A DNA stretch of 64,000 bases, from the NCBI RefSeq assembly GCF_017811155.1, contig NZ_JACVCV010000013.1, forward strand, positions 1 through 64,000, in the 5' to 3' direction. The DNA is from Lunatimonas salinarum. Lineage in GTDB: Bacteria > Bacteroidota > Bacteroidia > Cytophagales > Cyclobacteriaceae. Below the pieces are notes generated by a model. The model did no database searches and was not told the origin of the DNA. It saw only the letters and a list, made by a program, of their open reading frames with translations. This document shows, one piece after another, positions 37,801 through 45,853 of this stretch; the stretch's first letter is position 1; every line of letters starts with the position of its first letter. A program made the position numbers and the translations under genes.

Positions 37801-38369
37801 AGATACCATTCGGTTCCGCTATCCCTATTTGGGTGGGTGGTTTTATGAATACGTTCCAGTTCAAGAATCTTTCCCTATCTACGTTGATAGATTTCAAACT
37901 GGGCCACAAGATGCTGTCAGGAACCAACTTCAATGCTTGGCGCCATGGTTTGCACAAAGGAACGTTAGTTGGTCGTGAACAGGGTTTTGTCATCGGCGAA
38001 GGGGTCAAAAATGTAGGCACGGCCGAAAATCCGTCTTTTGTTCCCAACGATGTGCAAACTGAGGTACAGACCTTTTATGAGACGGTGCGGTCTGCGAACA
38101 TGGTCGAGGAATTCATCTACAATGCTGGATTCTGGAACCTTCGTCAGGTATCGATCGGATACGACCTTACTCCCCATTTGCCGGAGAACTTCTTCATCAA
38201 AAGCCTGCGGGCAAACTTGGTGGGCAACAACGTCTTGGTCATCAAAAAATGGGTACCCAACATCCATCCCGAGGAGTTTGGCTTTACGTCAGATAACTTG
38301 ATGGGGCTGGAGGCACACGGGCTACCTGTGACCCGCAGCATTGGATTTAACCTAAACTTTAAATTTTAA
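34845..38369 (+). CDS. SusC/RagA-type TonB-dependent transporter with STN signalling domain
   Basis: A 1174-residue outer-membrane TonB-dependent receptor. After the signal peptide there is an STN domain (about 45-125: REGNLQTILKAIESRTEYRFFYT), then a carboxypeptidase-regulatory-like domain (about 140-220: GTVTTQDGDPIPGVAISVAGT), the plug with NALQGKVAGVNI and SMTVLRGAAASALYGARAKDG-type blocks, and the beta-barrel ending in LNFKF. It imports a ligand together with the adjacent SusD; the STN domain passes ligand sensing to the upstream FecR. The gap to fecR is 116 bases, the gap to susD only 5 bases. The ligand is unknown; the neighbours suggest an acidic sugar. Confidence 0.95.
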   Translation: MKHIIYQILQKVCCYISVFAGVWLATFSVAQAFSDEAQAKSIEEVMVRLDVREGNLQTILKAIESRTEYRFFYTDQNLRDGTTIRLAKNRGSVAEILTDIAFQKKLHFKQVNNTISVKSLKSSKEESSVEILVDEYDIDIQGTVTTQDGDPIPGVAISVAGTTVGTITDIDGRYSLTVPDNATLVVSYIGYASQRIQVGTRTVVNIVLMEDIAALEEVVVTALGIEREAKSLGYATTSVSSEEMTINRTPNFMNALQGKVAGVNISSLGSGPAGTSKIRIRGQSSFGGQNQPLIVINGIPVDNTNFGANPGNRGSDASNTDRGRTRVSDGGDGLTSINPDDIETMTVLRGAAASALYGARAKDGVIMITTKQRNRGQGIGVEFNTNYTSDNPMDFTDWQYEYGQGENGIRPTSANPVSGVWSFGERFQPGMTQVLFDGVEVPYVPQPSHISTFYRTGHTFTNTVTVSSGGEFGGFSLSVSNLDNQSIVPNSGYDRKTFNIGFTQEIAKKLIVSGNVNYSLEDIKNPPQIAEQDMSTPTVLNTLANSMPLSLMREKMADANGNEFVFSRFRNRTNPYWSTFEKFDNVRRDRVFGNITARYNIAEWLFVQGRIGQDFYARDQDYNFPTGTASLPNAPVGFVNGDYVQDNRRFREVNTDFLIGANKKFGDFGTSLTLGGNQMYRRMDRNNVLVNDFIVRDLYTVMNGRVKDPIYEISERQVNSLYAMAELSYRDYLFLNGTVRNDWFSTLAPQNRSILYPAVTGSFVFSQPWENFPEWISFGKIRAGYAEVGSDTDVSPYADNLFYRVENNQFPNPAGQLQPVGVINSSTVPNANLRPMRVSEWETGIEMKFLDNRFGLDLTYYNKVTRDQILGAQVSDASGYLQQLINVGESSNRGVEALLTAVPVQTANFTWETSFNASWNMTETLKLGLTEGDSVITVGAAVYGGELRQVVGKPMGQIYGFGYRRDPQGNIVYDANNGRPLRTNLQIPFGSAIPIWVGGFMNTFQFKNLSLSTLIDFKLGHKMLSGTNFNAWRHGLHKGTLVGREQGFVIGEGVKNVGTAENPSFVPNDVQTEVQTFYETVRSANMVEEFIYNAGFWNLRQVSIGYDLTPHLPENFFIKSLRANLVGNNVLVIKKWVPNIHPEEFGFTSDNLMGLEAHGLPVTRSIGFNLNFKF

Positions 38370-38419
38370 AGAAAATGAAAAAGTTAGGTATAAGTGTCAA
38401 CCTCAAAAACCTAGGCGTA

Positions 38420-39973
38420 ATGAAAAATCTTCTGAAAGCCCTATGCATAAGTCTTATTATCCTGTCTCCGCTCAGTAGCTGCGACAGCGGATTTGATGAA
38501 ATGAACATCAACCCGGTACAGCCCACTTCATTGGATCCGATTTACCTGATGAACCGGGCTGCGCTGTTTTCGACTATCTCCAGCACCTCACTGAATTACG
38601 AGTCGGCGATTGTGCAGCAGATTGTCTCTCCAAATGGAGGAGTATTGGCAGGTGGTAACTTCAACCAATTAAATCGGGCCTTTTCCATCGGCACCTGGAA
38701 TAAATATTACCGGGATGTATTGAAGCATACCATAGATGTAAAGCGATTTACCCGTGACAATCCGGGAAGAAACAACCTGTTTCAGATGGCGAGAATTCTT
38801 CAGGCCTTATCGGCTATGATCCTCACGGACACCTTTGGAGATGTGCCTTATTTTGAAGCAGGTCTGGGATTTCTCGAAGGCAAAATTGATCCGGCGTACG
38901 ATCGGCAGGAAGAAATCTACCTGGACATCTTGAATGAACTACAGGAGGCAACCGCTGCGCTGAATCCTTCCGGTAGAATTGAAACTGGAGATATATTCTA
39001 TGGGGGTGATGTTGCCAAATGGCGTAAACTTGGGTATTCACTCATGTTGCGGGCGGCGATGCGTCACACGAAGGTAAACCCCACTCGTGCAAGAGAGTGG
39101 GTGGAACGTGCTGTAGCCGGTGGCGTGATGGCCTCGAATGCCGATAACATGATGATTCAGCATGATTTTAACTATTCCAACGAGTTGGGAAATACGCTGA
39201 ATGCGACAGAAGCAAACAACTATTACCTCGCCGAACCTTTTGAACAATTTTTGAGCGAAACGAACGATCCTAGACTTGGTTCCATAGCCGTACGTTTCAT
39301 TGGTGCGGGTAGTGGACCGGATCAGAACAATGCACTGGCAGGAAACCCGGCACCCGGCGTCAACCTCTCCAGAAATCCGGCTGACCAAATGGGTTTCCCC
39401 ATGGGATACGACAACCAAACCATTGGAGCGGTGGTGCAGGCAAGAGGCCTCAGAAGTTTCTACGAGTTTTCCCAAGTGGATCGAACCCGAATGACAGCGC
39501 GCGATGCACCTATCTTTCATGTAACGTATTCTCAGACTTCGCTTTTGTTGGCGGAAGCAGCACACCGGGGTTGGATTGCAGGTAACGCGGCTGATTACTA
39601 TGCGCAAGGGATCCGGGCAAATATGGAGCAGATGGCTGCCTATGGAGAAAATACAGCCATAGCTGAATCGGCCATCGATGCCTATATCGAAACCCATCCC
39701 CTTGACGAGGCAAATGCCATGGAGCAGATTGGCGAGCAATATTGGGTGGCCTCTTTTCTTAATGCATACGAAGGTTTTGCCAATTTCCGCAGGACAGGTT
39801 ATCCCGCTTTGGCACCTAACCCCTATCCCGGCAAGGATATCTCCGGTGACTTTATCCGACGTTTGTCCTATCCCGATGCAGAGTTTTCGGTGAATAATGC
39901 AAATATCACCGCAGCAGTAGCCCGACAGGGTCCGGACAACTTGGATACGCGTGTATGGTGGGACACCCCCTGA
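38420..39973 (+). CDS. SusD/RagB-family nutrient-binding lipoprotein (SusD-like group 2)
   Basis: A surface lipoprotein of 517 residues with lipobox LSSC (Cys21 from this start). The family text (FDEMNINPVQPTSLDP, NKYYRDVLKHTID, ILTDTFGDVPYFEAG) fits the SusD-like group that pairs with SusC receptors. Tetratricopeptide-like helices form the scaffold. The start at 38420 gives a standard signal peptide; the ATG at 38375 adds 15 residues and cannot be excluded, being only 5 bases after the SusC stop. It captures ligand over the SusC pore. A hairpin terminator follows. Confidence 0.93.
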   Translation: MKNLLKALCISLIILSPLSSCDSGFDEMNINPVQPTSLDPIYLMNRAALFSTISSTSLNYESAIVQQIVSPNGGVLAGGNFNQLNRAFSIGTWNKYYRDVLKHTIDVKRFTRDNPGRNNLFQMARILQALSAMILTDTFGDVPYFEAGLGFLEGKIDPAYDRQEEIYLDILNELQEATAALNPSGRIETGDIFYGGDVAKWRKLGYSLMLRAAMRHTKVNPTRAREWVERAVAGGVMASNADNMMIQHDFNYSNELGNTLNATEANNYYLAEPFEQFLSETNDPRLGSIAVRFIGAGSGPDQNNALAGNPAPGVNLSRNPADQMGFPMGYDNQTIGAVVQARGLRSFYEFSQVDRTRMTARDAPIFHVTYSQTSLLLAEAAHRGWIAGNAADYYAQGIRANMEQMAAYGENTAIAESAIDAYIETHPLDEANAMEQIGEQYWVASFLNAYEGFANFRRTGYPALAPNPYPGKDISGDFIRRLSYPDAEFSVNNANITAAVARQGPDNLDTRVWWDTP

Positions 39974-39995
39974 TGCGCCTCTAGTGAATGTTTAC

Positions 39996-40035
39996 AGGCA
40001 GGTTTTCCAACTCGATCTGGGAAACCTGCCTTTTT
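39996..40035 (+). terminator. Hairpin terminator between susD and the first rraA-like gene
   Basis: AGGCAGGTTTTCC pairs with GGGAAACCTGCCT (13 pairs, one wobble) around a 10-base loop, followed by TTTTCC. It ends 27 bases before the rraA-like start, so the enzyme gene must depend on read-through or on its own promoter inside this region. Confidence 0.85.
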
Positions 40036-40062
40036 CCAATTTCAATAAAATCAACACCGTTT

Positions 40063-41010
40063 ATGACTTCAAATAGATTTACGCTTTGTTTTTTTTGCCT
40101 CTTTTTTGTTCTAGGGCCTGTCTTTTACCTGACGGGTCAGCAGATCAGTAAGGACGAAATGCTGTTTCTTACCCAAGCTTGGGAGGGTGAGCGTTTTGAA
40201 GACGGCAGGCCGAAAGTTTCGGACAACCTTCTGGAACGTATGAAACTGGTAACCCATGAGGAGGCCTGGGCCGTGATGCGAAATGCCGGTTACAAGTACC
40301 AATATGCAGAAGGTTGGCAGATGATCCACCCCGATTCCATCCTGGTAGGTCGTGCGGTTACCGCTACCTTTATTCCCGGCAGGCCCGATATACACGATGC
40401 GATAGACAAGCGGGGCAGGGCCGAGGGCAAACGGGGTCAAAATACCTGGCCCGTTGATTTATTGGTGCCTGGTGATGTATATGTGGCCGATCAGTTTGGG
40501 CTTCATGTAGATGGACCCACCATAGGCGACAATGTAGGCAATGCCATCTATGCCAAATCGGGAAATGGGATCGTATACGATGGGGCGCTGAGGGATATAT
40601 CCGGGCTAAGGGAGATCGCTGGTTTTACTTCTTTTTACAGCAGCTACCATCCTTCCCACCACAATCAGCAGGGAAATCTGAACACCATGTTGATTGGAAT
40701 TAACCAGCCAACGAGAATCAGGCAGGTAACGGTAATGGCCGGAGATGTCGTTTTAGGCAGGGACGGAGGTGTCTCTTTTATTCCGCCGCATTTGGTAGAA
40801 CGGGTGGTGGTGACCTCCGAGATTGTCCGGCTCCGGGATATGTTTGGCCATCAACGGATTCGGGAGGGCGTTTATACCGCAGGTCAAATTGATACTCGCT
40901 GGGCAGATGAAATCGAGCGGGACTTTTCCCGGTGGCTAAACGACCGTATCGACGAATTACCGGTGCCCCGTGAGCAGATTCAGGAGATTCTGAAAAACCG
41001 TACCTGGTAA
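40063..41010 (+). CDS. Exported RraA-fold protein 1 (aldolase/decarboxylase-like)
   Basis: A 315-residue protein of the RraA/HMG-CHA aldolase family, whose enzymes cleave or decarboxylate 2-oxo-4-hydroxy acids with a divalent metal. The signature D-x20-R-D is intact, running from the Asp of IGDNVGN to RD of GALRDISGL. Unusually there is a Sec signal peptide (MTSNRFTLCFFCLFFVLGPV, cleaved near TGQQ), so it is expected in the periplasm. About 60 residues precede the fold, and a helical C-terminal extension follows, ending ILKNRTW. The start at 40063 is chosen because it opens the signal peptide. Downstream, an enolase-superfamily gene begins 48 bases after the stop. Confidence 0.88.
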   Translation: MTSNRFTLCFFCLFFVLGPVFYLTGQQISKDEMLFLTQAWEGERFEDGRPKVSDNLLERMKLVTHEEAWAVMRNAGYKYQYAEGWQMIHPDSILVGRAVTATFIPGRPDIHDAIDKRGRAEGKRGQNTWPVDLLVPGDVYVADQFGLHVDGPTIGDNVGNAIYAKSGNGIVYDGALRDISGLREIAGFTSFYSSYHPSHHNQQGNLNTMLIGINQPTRIRQVTVMAGDVVLGRDGGVSFIPPHLVERVVVTSEIVRLRDMFGHQRIREGVYTAGQIDTRWADEIERDFSRWLNDRIDELPVPREQIQEILKNRTW

Positions 41011-41058
41011 ATGCAATCCAAAAGAAAACCAATTAGTCAAATCCAAAATAGTGTACTG

Positions 41059-42336
41059 ATGTCGAAAAAAGTGAATAGGAGATCTTTTCTGGGCAAATCA
41101 GCCCTTGCCAGCCTGACCGGTGCGGCATTTTTATCCAACTACGGGAATGGCTTGGCAGCAGCGGTAGACCGCATGCCAACCTATTCCAACCCATCTGAGT
41201 TGAAGATTACCGACGTGAAATGTGGATATGTTCGGGGAGCGGTTTATGTGAAAATATACACTAACCAAGACGTTTGGGGTTGTGGTGAAGCGGTGGATGC
41301 GATTCACGGCACCTACCATCTTGTGAAGCGTTTGGGCAACATGATCAAAGGACAAAACCCGCTTAATCCCAACCGTCTAGCAGAGCAACTCCGAAAGGGT
41401 GCCTTTTTTGCAGGGGGACAGTCGGGTGTATTCGTAGCCGTGTTGACCGCTATTGAAACCGCCTTGTGGGATATTACCGGCAAAGTGTTTAATGTGCCGG
41501 TCTATCAATTATTAGGTGGAAAATTTAGGGATAAAATACGGGTCTATTGTGACACGGCGCTCTATACCTCCACGAATCCCAAGCCCGCTGACTATGCAGC
41601 GGCTGCACGGGGGGCCGTGGAAAGGGGGTACAATGCAGTGAAATTTGACGTCGACGATGGCCGGGATCCAAACAAGTACGACCGGTTTAACTGGACGGCA
41701 AGTCCCGCGGAGATAGACCGCATGTACCAAGCCATCGCAGCCGTGCGGGAGGAAGTGGGCCCGAATATTGACATTTGTGTGGACATGCACGGAAGATACG
41801 ATGCGGTGACCGGTCTGAAAATGGCCAAGATGTACGAAGACCTAAACCTAATGTGGCTTGAGGAGCCCGTTCCGGCGGATAATCCGGATGTTTATAAGCA
41901 TATTACCCATCAGACCACTACCCCCATATGTACCGGCGAAAATGTGTATTTGGCCTATGGCTTTACCAGGCTTTTGAGTGACGGGGCTGTAGATATTATC
42001 ATGCCCGATATCCAAAAGGCCGGCGGCTTGGGAGAGGCACAGCGCATTGCCAACCTGGCCAATCTATATTATGTGCCGTTTTCTCCCCATATGGTGGCCT
42101 CTTTTCTGGGCGCCATGGCGAGTTGCCATGTATGTGCTTCGGTGCCTAATTTCCAGATTATGGAGTGGCAGATATACATGGACACAGATCAAATGTGGAA
42201 GGACATCGTGACCTACGATGGGCCTAGGACGGAGAATAGCTTTATTACCCTTTCGGAAAAACCGGGAATAGGCGTGGAGATCAACGAAGAAGGGATGCGA
42301 AAATACGCGGTAAAAGACATACCGTTTTTCGAATAG
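41059..42336 (+). CDS. Mandelate racemase/enolase-superfamily dehydratase-like protein with Tat signal (type B)
   Basis: A 425-residue enolase-superfamily protein with a clear Tat signal, NRRSFLGKSALASLTGAAFL (Arg7-Arg8), cleaved near GLAAA. Active-site residues: K195-F-D197, metal ligands Asp242, Glu268 and Glu294, Asp317 in MPDIQKAGG and His344 in SPHM. The Asp242 block reads D-M-H-G-R, as in galactonate and mannonate dehydratases, so a sugar-acid dehydratase is the best guess. It differs from the two D-H-F-G-H paralogues at 31286 and 43534. An ATG at 41011, directly after the rraA stop, would add 16 residues before the Tat motif. Confidence 0.88.
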   Translation: MSKKVNRRSFLGKSALASLTGAAFLSNYGNGLAAAVDRMPTYSNPSELKITDVKCGYVRGAVYVKIYTNQDVWGCGEAVDAIHGTYHLVKRLGNMIKGQNPLNPNRLAEQLRKGAFFAGGQSGVFVAVLTAIETALWDITGKVFNVPVYQLLGGKFRDKIRVYCDTALYTSTNPKPADYAAAARGAVERGYNAVKFDVDDGRDPNKYDRFNWTASPAEIDRMYQAIAAVREEVGPNIDICVDMHGRYDAVTGLKMAKMYEDLNLMWLEEPVPADNPDVYKHITHQTTTPICTGENVYLAYGFTRLLSDGAVDIIMPDIQKAGGLGEAQRIANLANLYYVPFSPHMVASFLGAMASCHVCASVPNFQIMEWQIYMDTDQMWKDIVTYDGPRTENSFITLSEKPGIGVEINEEGMRKYAVKDIPFFE

Positions 42337-42448
42337 CCTAAACTAAGAAACTGATGGTCAATTGGATGGTATGAATAGCGGATGTGATCCGAGCCATTCG
42401 GCCCAAAAACCGTTCTTGTAATTCTGCGTCTATGTTTCGTAAAATCTT

Positions 42449-42456
42449 TATCTTTA
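42449..42456 (+). promoter_or_regulatory. Candidate -7 box of the second rraA-like gene
   Basis: TATCTTTA, one mismatch from TAnnTTTG, lies 41 bases before the start at 42497 in the 160-base gap after the enolase-family gene. No good -33 box is seen. Confidence 0.3.
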
Positions 42457-42496
42457 AGCGAAAATGATCAAAGATATAATCCAAACAAACGAAAAA

Positions 42497-43429
42497 ATGA
42501 AGAGATTCTCATTGGTGTGTTTTTTACTGTTATTTACGTGGGCAGGAACCCTGTTTTCCCAGCAAATTTCACCTACGCCCGAACAAATCATCGCATTGAC
42601 TTCAAAGTGGACCGGCGAGCGATTTCCGGATGGCCGGCCAAAGGTTTCCGATGAATTATTGGAGCGACTCAGCAAAGTGTCTATGGAGGAGGCCTGGGGA
42701 ATTCTCAGAAATCGGGGATACAACAATCAATTCGAAAATGATTGGGTGATCCTGAGGGAGGATCAAGTAATGACCGGTAGAGCCGTGACCGCTCAGTATA
42801 TGCCGCTGAGGCCGGATGTGAACGACCTAGTGAAGGAAATCGGCAAAAAAGAAGGCCGAGCCCAATCCGGCGGCACCAATTCATGGCCGATTGATGCCTT
42901 GGTAGAGGGAGATATCTACGTGGCCGACGGCTTTGGCAAAATTGTGGATGGAACCCTGATAGGAGATAATTTGGGTAACTCCATTTATACCAAATCCAAA
43001 AGAGGGGTCATCTTTAACGGTTCCGTACGCGACATGGCCGGATTGCTTGCCATAGATGGATTCAATGGTTGGGTAAAGGGACATGACCCTTCGTACATTC
43101 AAGAAATGATGCTTTCTACAATCAACTACCCGGTAAAAATCGGCAGGGCCCACGTGCTTCCCGGAGATGCAGTTTTGGCCAACAAGTGGGGCGTGATTTT
43201 CATCCCATCCCACCTAGTAGCAGATTTGGTGATCAATGCGGAATTTATAGTCCTTCGAGATCAGTTCGGCATTCAGCGATTGCGGGAGCAAAAGTACACG
43301 CCTGGTCAGATTGACAGTGCCTGGAGTGATGAGATCAAAAGTGATTTCCTGAATTGGCTGAAAAGCAAGCAGGATCTGCCTATGAGCAGGGAAGAACTGG
43401 AAGCTTTCATGAAGGACCGCAACTGGTAA
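42497..43429 (+). CDS. Exported RraA-fold protein 2 (aldolase/decarboxylase-like)
   Basis: A 310-residue paralogue of the protein at 40063, with the same plan: signal peptide (MKRFSLVCFLLLFTWAGTLF, cleaved before SQQ), a conserved lead-in (WTGERFPDGRPKVSDELLERL), and the RraA core with D-x20-R-D, from the Asp of IGDNLGN to RD of GSVRDMAGL. It also shares the C-terminal extension, ending FMKDRNW. Canonical RraA-fold enzymes lack both signal and extension. The start at 42497 is chosen over 42464 because it begins the hydrophobic signal. A strong terminator follows the gene. Confidence 0.88.
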   Translation: MKRFSLVCFLLLFTWAGTLFSQQISPTPEQIIALTSKWTGERFPDGRPKVSDELLERLSKVSMEEAWGILRNRGYNNQFENDWVILREDQVMTGRAVTAQYMPLRPDVNDLVKEIGKKEGRAQSGGTNSWPIDALVEGDIYVADGFGKIVDGTLIGDNLGNSIYTKSKRGVIFNGSVRDMAGLLAIDGFNGWVKGHDPSYIQEMMLSTINYPVKIGRAHVLPGDAVLANKWGVIFIPSHLVADLVINAEFIVLRDQFGIQRLREQKYTPGQIDSAWSDEIKSDFLNWLKSKQDLPMSREELEAFMKDRNW

Positions 43430-43462
43430 AATCTTGCCAACAAGTACTTTATAGTCTATCAT

Positions 43463-43511
43463 AGGGTCACGGACATGGAACTAGTAGCCATTTGTTCCGT
43501 GGCCCTTTTTT
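43463..43511 (+). terminator. Terminator after the second rraA-like gene
   Basis: AGGGTCACGGA pairs with TCCGTGGCCCT (11 pairs, one wobble), with an inner ATGG/CCAT helix, then TTTTTT. It ends 22 bases before the next start. Confidence 0.85.
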
Positions 43512-43533
43512 AACCCAATTAACAAATAAACCT

Positions 43534-45024
43534 ATGAAACAGAATTTAAAGGATCTTATTGCCAGGTGTGCCAAGGAGGATCAGGTGGCGGCTCAAGCAA
43601 GAGAAGCGGAAATGACCCATCCCGAAACGACAAATGAACGGAGAAGTTTTCTCAAGAAAACGATGCTGGGAGGTTTGAGTTTGGGAGCGTTGATGGGGGC
43701 CTCGATAGAGGATACCATGGCACACACGACGTCCAAGGTAAACCGGTTTTCCAATCCATCCGACCTGAAGATTACCGACATGCGGGTAGCGGTGCTGCGC
43801 AATGTGGGTAGGACGCCCATCATTCGCATTGATACCAATCAGGGAATCTATGGGCTGGGAGAGGTAAGGGATGGTGCAGACGAGCGCTATGCGCTGATGC
43901 TCAAGAGTAGAATTCTTGGGCTCAATCCCTGCAACGTAGAAATGCTTTGGAAAATCATCAATCCCTTTGGCGGCCACGGACGATTGGGAGGCGGGGTTTG
44001 CGCCGTAGAGATGGCCCTATGGGATTTATGCGGAAAGGCTTACGGAGTACCTGCCTGGCAGCTTTTAGGCGGCCGGTATCGGGACAAAGTGCGACTCTAT
44101 GCGGACACGCCTGGGATGGATGATCCGGCTGAATTTGCCAAGGTCATGAAGCAGCGAACCATTGAACAAGGGTTTACCTGGTTGAAAATGGACTTGGGGA
44201 TACACGTGGTGGCTGATGATCCCGATGCCTTGGTAAACTCAAAATTCTGGAATGGTGCCAAAGGCCAATACGACACCCGTGACTATATGAGCTATGGAAG
44301 TACAGAGCACCCATTCACACAGGTTCAAATCACCGATAAAGGATTGGAAGGCTTAGCCAAATACGTCGAATCTATTCGGGAAGCAGTAGGATACGAGATT
44401 CCGCTCTGTGCAGACCACTTCGGGCACTTTGATGTGAACAATTCCATTCGTTTTGCCAAGGCGATGGAAAAGTACCGCCTTGCGTGGGTAGAAGACATGG
44501 TTCCTTGGTTCTATACGGACCAATGGAAGACGCTGTCCGACGCCATAGAAACACCCACCTGCACGGGCGAAGATATCTATATGCTGAAAAATGGATTTAA
44601 GCCTTTGATTGATGCCAAAGCAGTAGATATCGTACACCCCGATTTGGGGACTTCCGGCGGATTGTTGGAGACCAAGAAGATCGGGGATTATGCAGAGGAA
44701 CACGGCATCGCCATGGCCATGCACATGGCCGGGTCGCCGGTTTGCTTCATGGCAAACGTACATTGCGCTGCGGCTACTCAAAATTTCTTATCGCTAGAGC
44801 ACCACTCTGTGGATACTCCCTGGTGGGAAGACCTGGTAACCATGACGGGATCTCAGCCCATGGTTACCAAGGGATTTGCCAATGTGCCGCTCGATGCACC
44901 TGGACTGGGTATCGAATTGAATGACGAAGTGATGAAGGAGCATCTTTTTCCTGGAGCTCCCGGTTATTTTGAGCCAACACCGGATTGGGATCAAAGGCGC
45001 TCTTGGGATAGAACCTGGAGTTGA
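43534..45024 (+). CDS. Mandelate racemase/enolase-superfamily protein with Tat signal (paralogue C)
   Basis: A 496-residue close relative of the protein at 31286. The Tat motif is ERRSFLKKTMLGGLSLGALM (Arg36-Arg37) after a polar 35-residue leader. Core residues: K218-M-D220, Asp294 followed by H-F-G-H, Glu320, Glu346, Asp370 in HPDLGTSGG and His397. It shares KITDMRVA, VRDGAD-RYALMLKSRILG and the C-terminal SWDRTWS with paralogue A. A likely exported acid-sugar dehydratase or epimerase; substrate unknown. The start at 43534 is favoured since the upstream frame runs through the terminator at 43463-43511. It is bracketed by terminators, so it needs its own promoter or read-through. Confidence 0.88.
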   Translation: MKQNLKDLIARCAKEDQVAAQAREAEMTHPETTNERRSFLKKTMLGGLSLGALMGASIEDTMAHTTSKVNRFSNPSDLKITDMRVAVLRNVGRTPIIRIDTNQGIYGLGEVRDGADERYALMLKSRILGLNPCNVEMLWKIINPFGGHGRLGGGVCAVEMALWDLCGKAYGVPAWQLLGGRYRDKVRLYADTPGMDDPAEFAKVMKQRTIEQGFTWLKMDLGIHVVADDPDALVNSKFWNGAKGQYDTRDYMSYGSTEHPFTQVQITDKGLEGLAKYVESIREAVGYEIPLCADHFGHFDVNNSIRFAKAMEKYRLAWVEDMVPWFYTDQWKTLSDAIETPTCTGEDIYMLKNGFKPLIDAKAVDIVHPDLGTSGGLLETKKIGDYAEEHGIAMAMHMAGSPVCFMANVHCAAATQNFLSLEHHSVDTPWWEDLVTMTGSQPMVTKGFANVPLDAPGLGIELNDEVMKEHLFPGAPGYFEPTPDWDQRRSWDRTWS

Positions 45025-45042
45025 AGCCTTCCCAAATTGGCT

Positions 45043-45090
45043 AAAAGCCCAACGGTCCTCAGTATGGGGAAGTTGGGCTTTTCCTTTTTT
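45043..45090 (+). terminator. Terminator after paralogue C
   Basis: AAAAGCCCAAC pairs perfectly with GTTGGGCTTTT (11 pairs) around an 18-base loop, followed by TCC and a long T run. It closes the enolase/RraA region. Confidence 0.92.
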
Positions 45091-45169
45091 TTGCTCTTTG
45101 ATTCTGTGGTTTCGGCGATGTTCGAAATATTTGCTGTTTTTCTTTTGATTTGCCGGGTTTTTGACTAAT

Positions 45170-45853
45170 ATGACATCCCAATCTAGCCAAATTGCCACCA
45201 TGGAACCCCGGAAGCATCCCTCACTCTCTACAAGAGAGATTTCCAACGAACCAAGCCGTGTTTTTTCTGTTTCCGATAGGGAATTATGGGATCGGTTTTG
45301 CGCTGGTGATGAAGGTTCCTTCGTAACTATTTACCAAACCCATGTCAATCACCTGTTTCATTTTGGATGCCAATTTTGCCAAGATAAGGAACTTATAAAA
45401 GACTTGCTTCAGGATTTTTTCATATACCTAAGGAGCAACAGGAAGCGCTTTGGCAGTACAGATTCGATCAAGTTTTACCTGCTTAAATCATTTCGCCGCA
45501 AAATAATGGCCACCCTCAAGCGGATAAAAAGAGGTACAGAGGACAGGCAACGTTTTTTGATGGACCAATTCACCGTAGAGCTGTCCTGTGAAGCTAAATT
45601 TATTCAGCAGCAGCTCGAGACCGACATGATCCGGGACTTAAACCAAGCAATTGCTTCCTTGGACAGTAGGGAGCGGGAGGCCATTTATTATTTTTATTAC
45701 CAAGGTTTGGGATACGATCAGATTGCCGAGATTTTTGAATTTGCCTACGTGTCTTCTGCCCGAAGAATGATCTACAAATCTTTGGCAAAATTAAGAAAAC
45801 TGATGGTCGTTTCGGCCCTCAGTTTTTTTGTGGTAGTAAAACCCCTCGATTGA
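45170..45853 (+). CDS. ECF-type RNA polymerase sigma factor without an adjacent anti-sigma gene
   Basis: A sigma-70 family protein of about 227 residues. Region 2 shows ELWDRFCAGDEGSFVTIYQ, then LIKDLLQDFFIYLRS, and region 4 shows LDSREREAIYYFYYQGLGYDQIAEIF with a helix-turn-helix. A 35-residue polar N-terminal extension precedes region 2, and the hydrophobic end VVSALSFFVVV is odd for a soluble factor. No FecR gene follows; the next gene is a SusC without an STN domain, so control must differ from the first locus. It may act on the two AT-rich leaders downstream. Start at 45170 taken over a TTG at 45161; an ATG at 45200 is a third option. Confidence 0.88.
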   Translation: MTSQSSQIATMEPRKHPSLSTREISNEPSRVFSVSDRELWDRFCAGDEGSFVTIYQTHVNHLFHFGCQFCQDKELIKDLLQDFFIYLRSNRKRFGSTDSIKFYLLKSFRRKIMATLKRIKRGTEDRQRFLMDQFTVELSCEAKFIQQQLETDMIRDLNQAIASLDSREREAIYYFYYQGLGYDQIAEIFEFAYVSSARRMIYKSLAKLRKLMVVSALSFFVVVKPLD

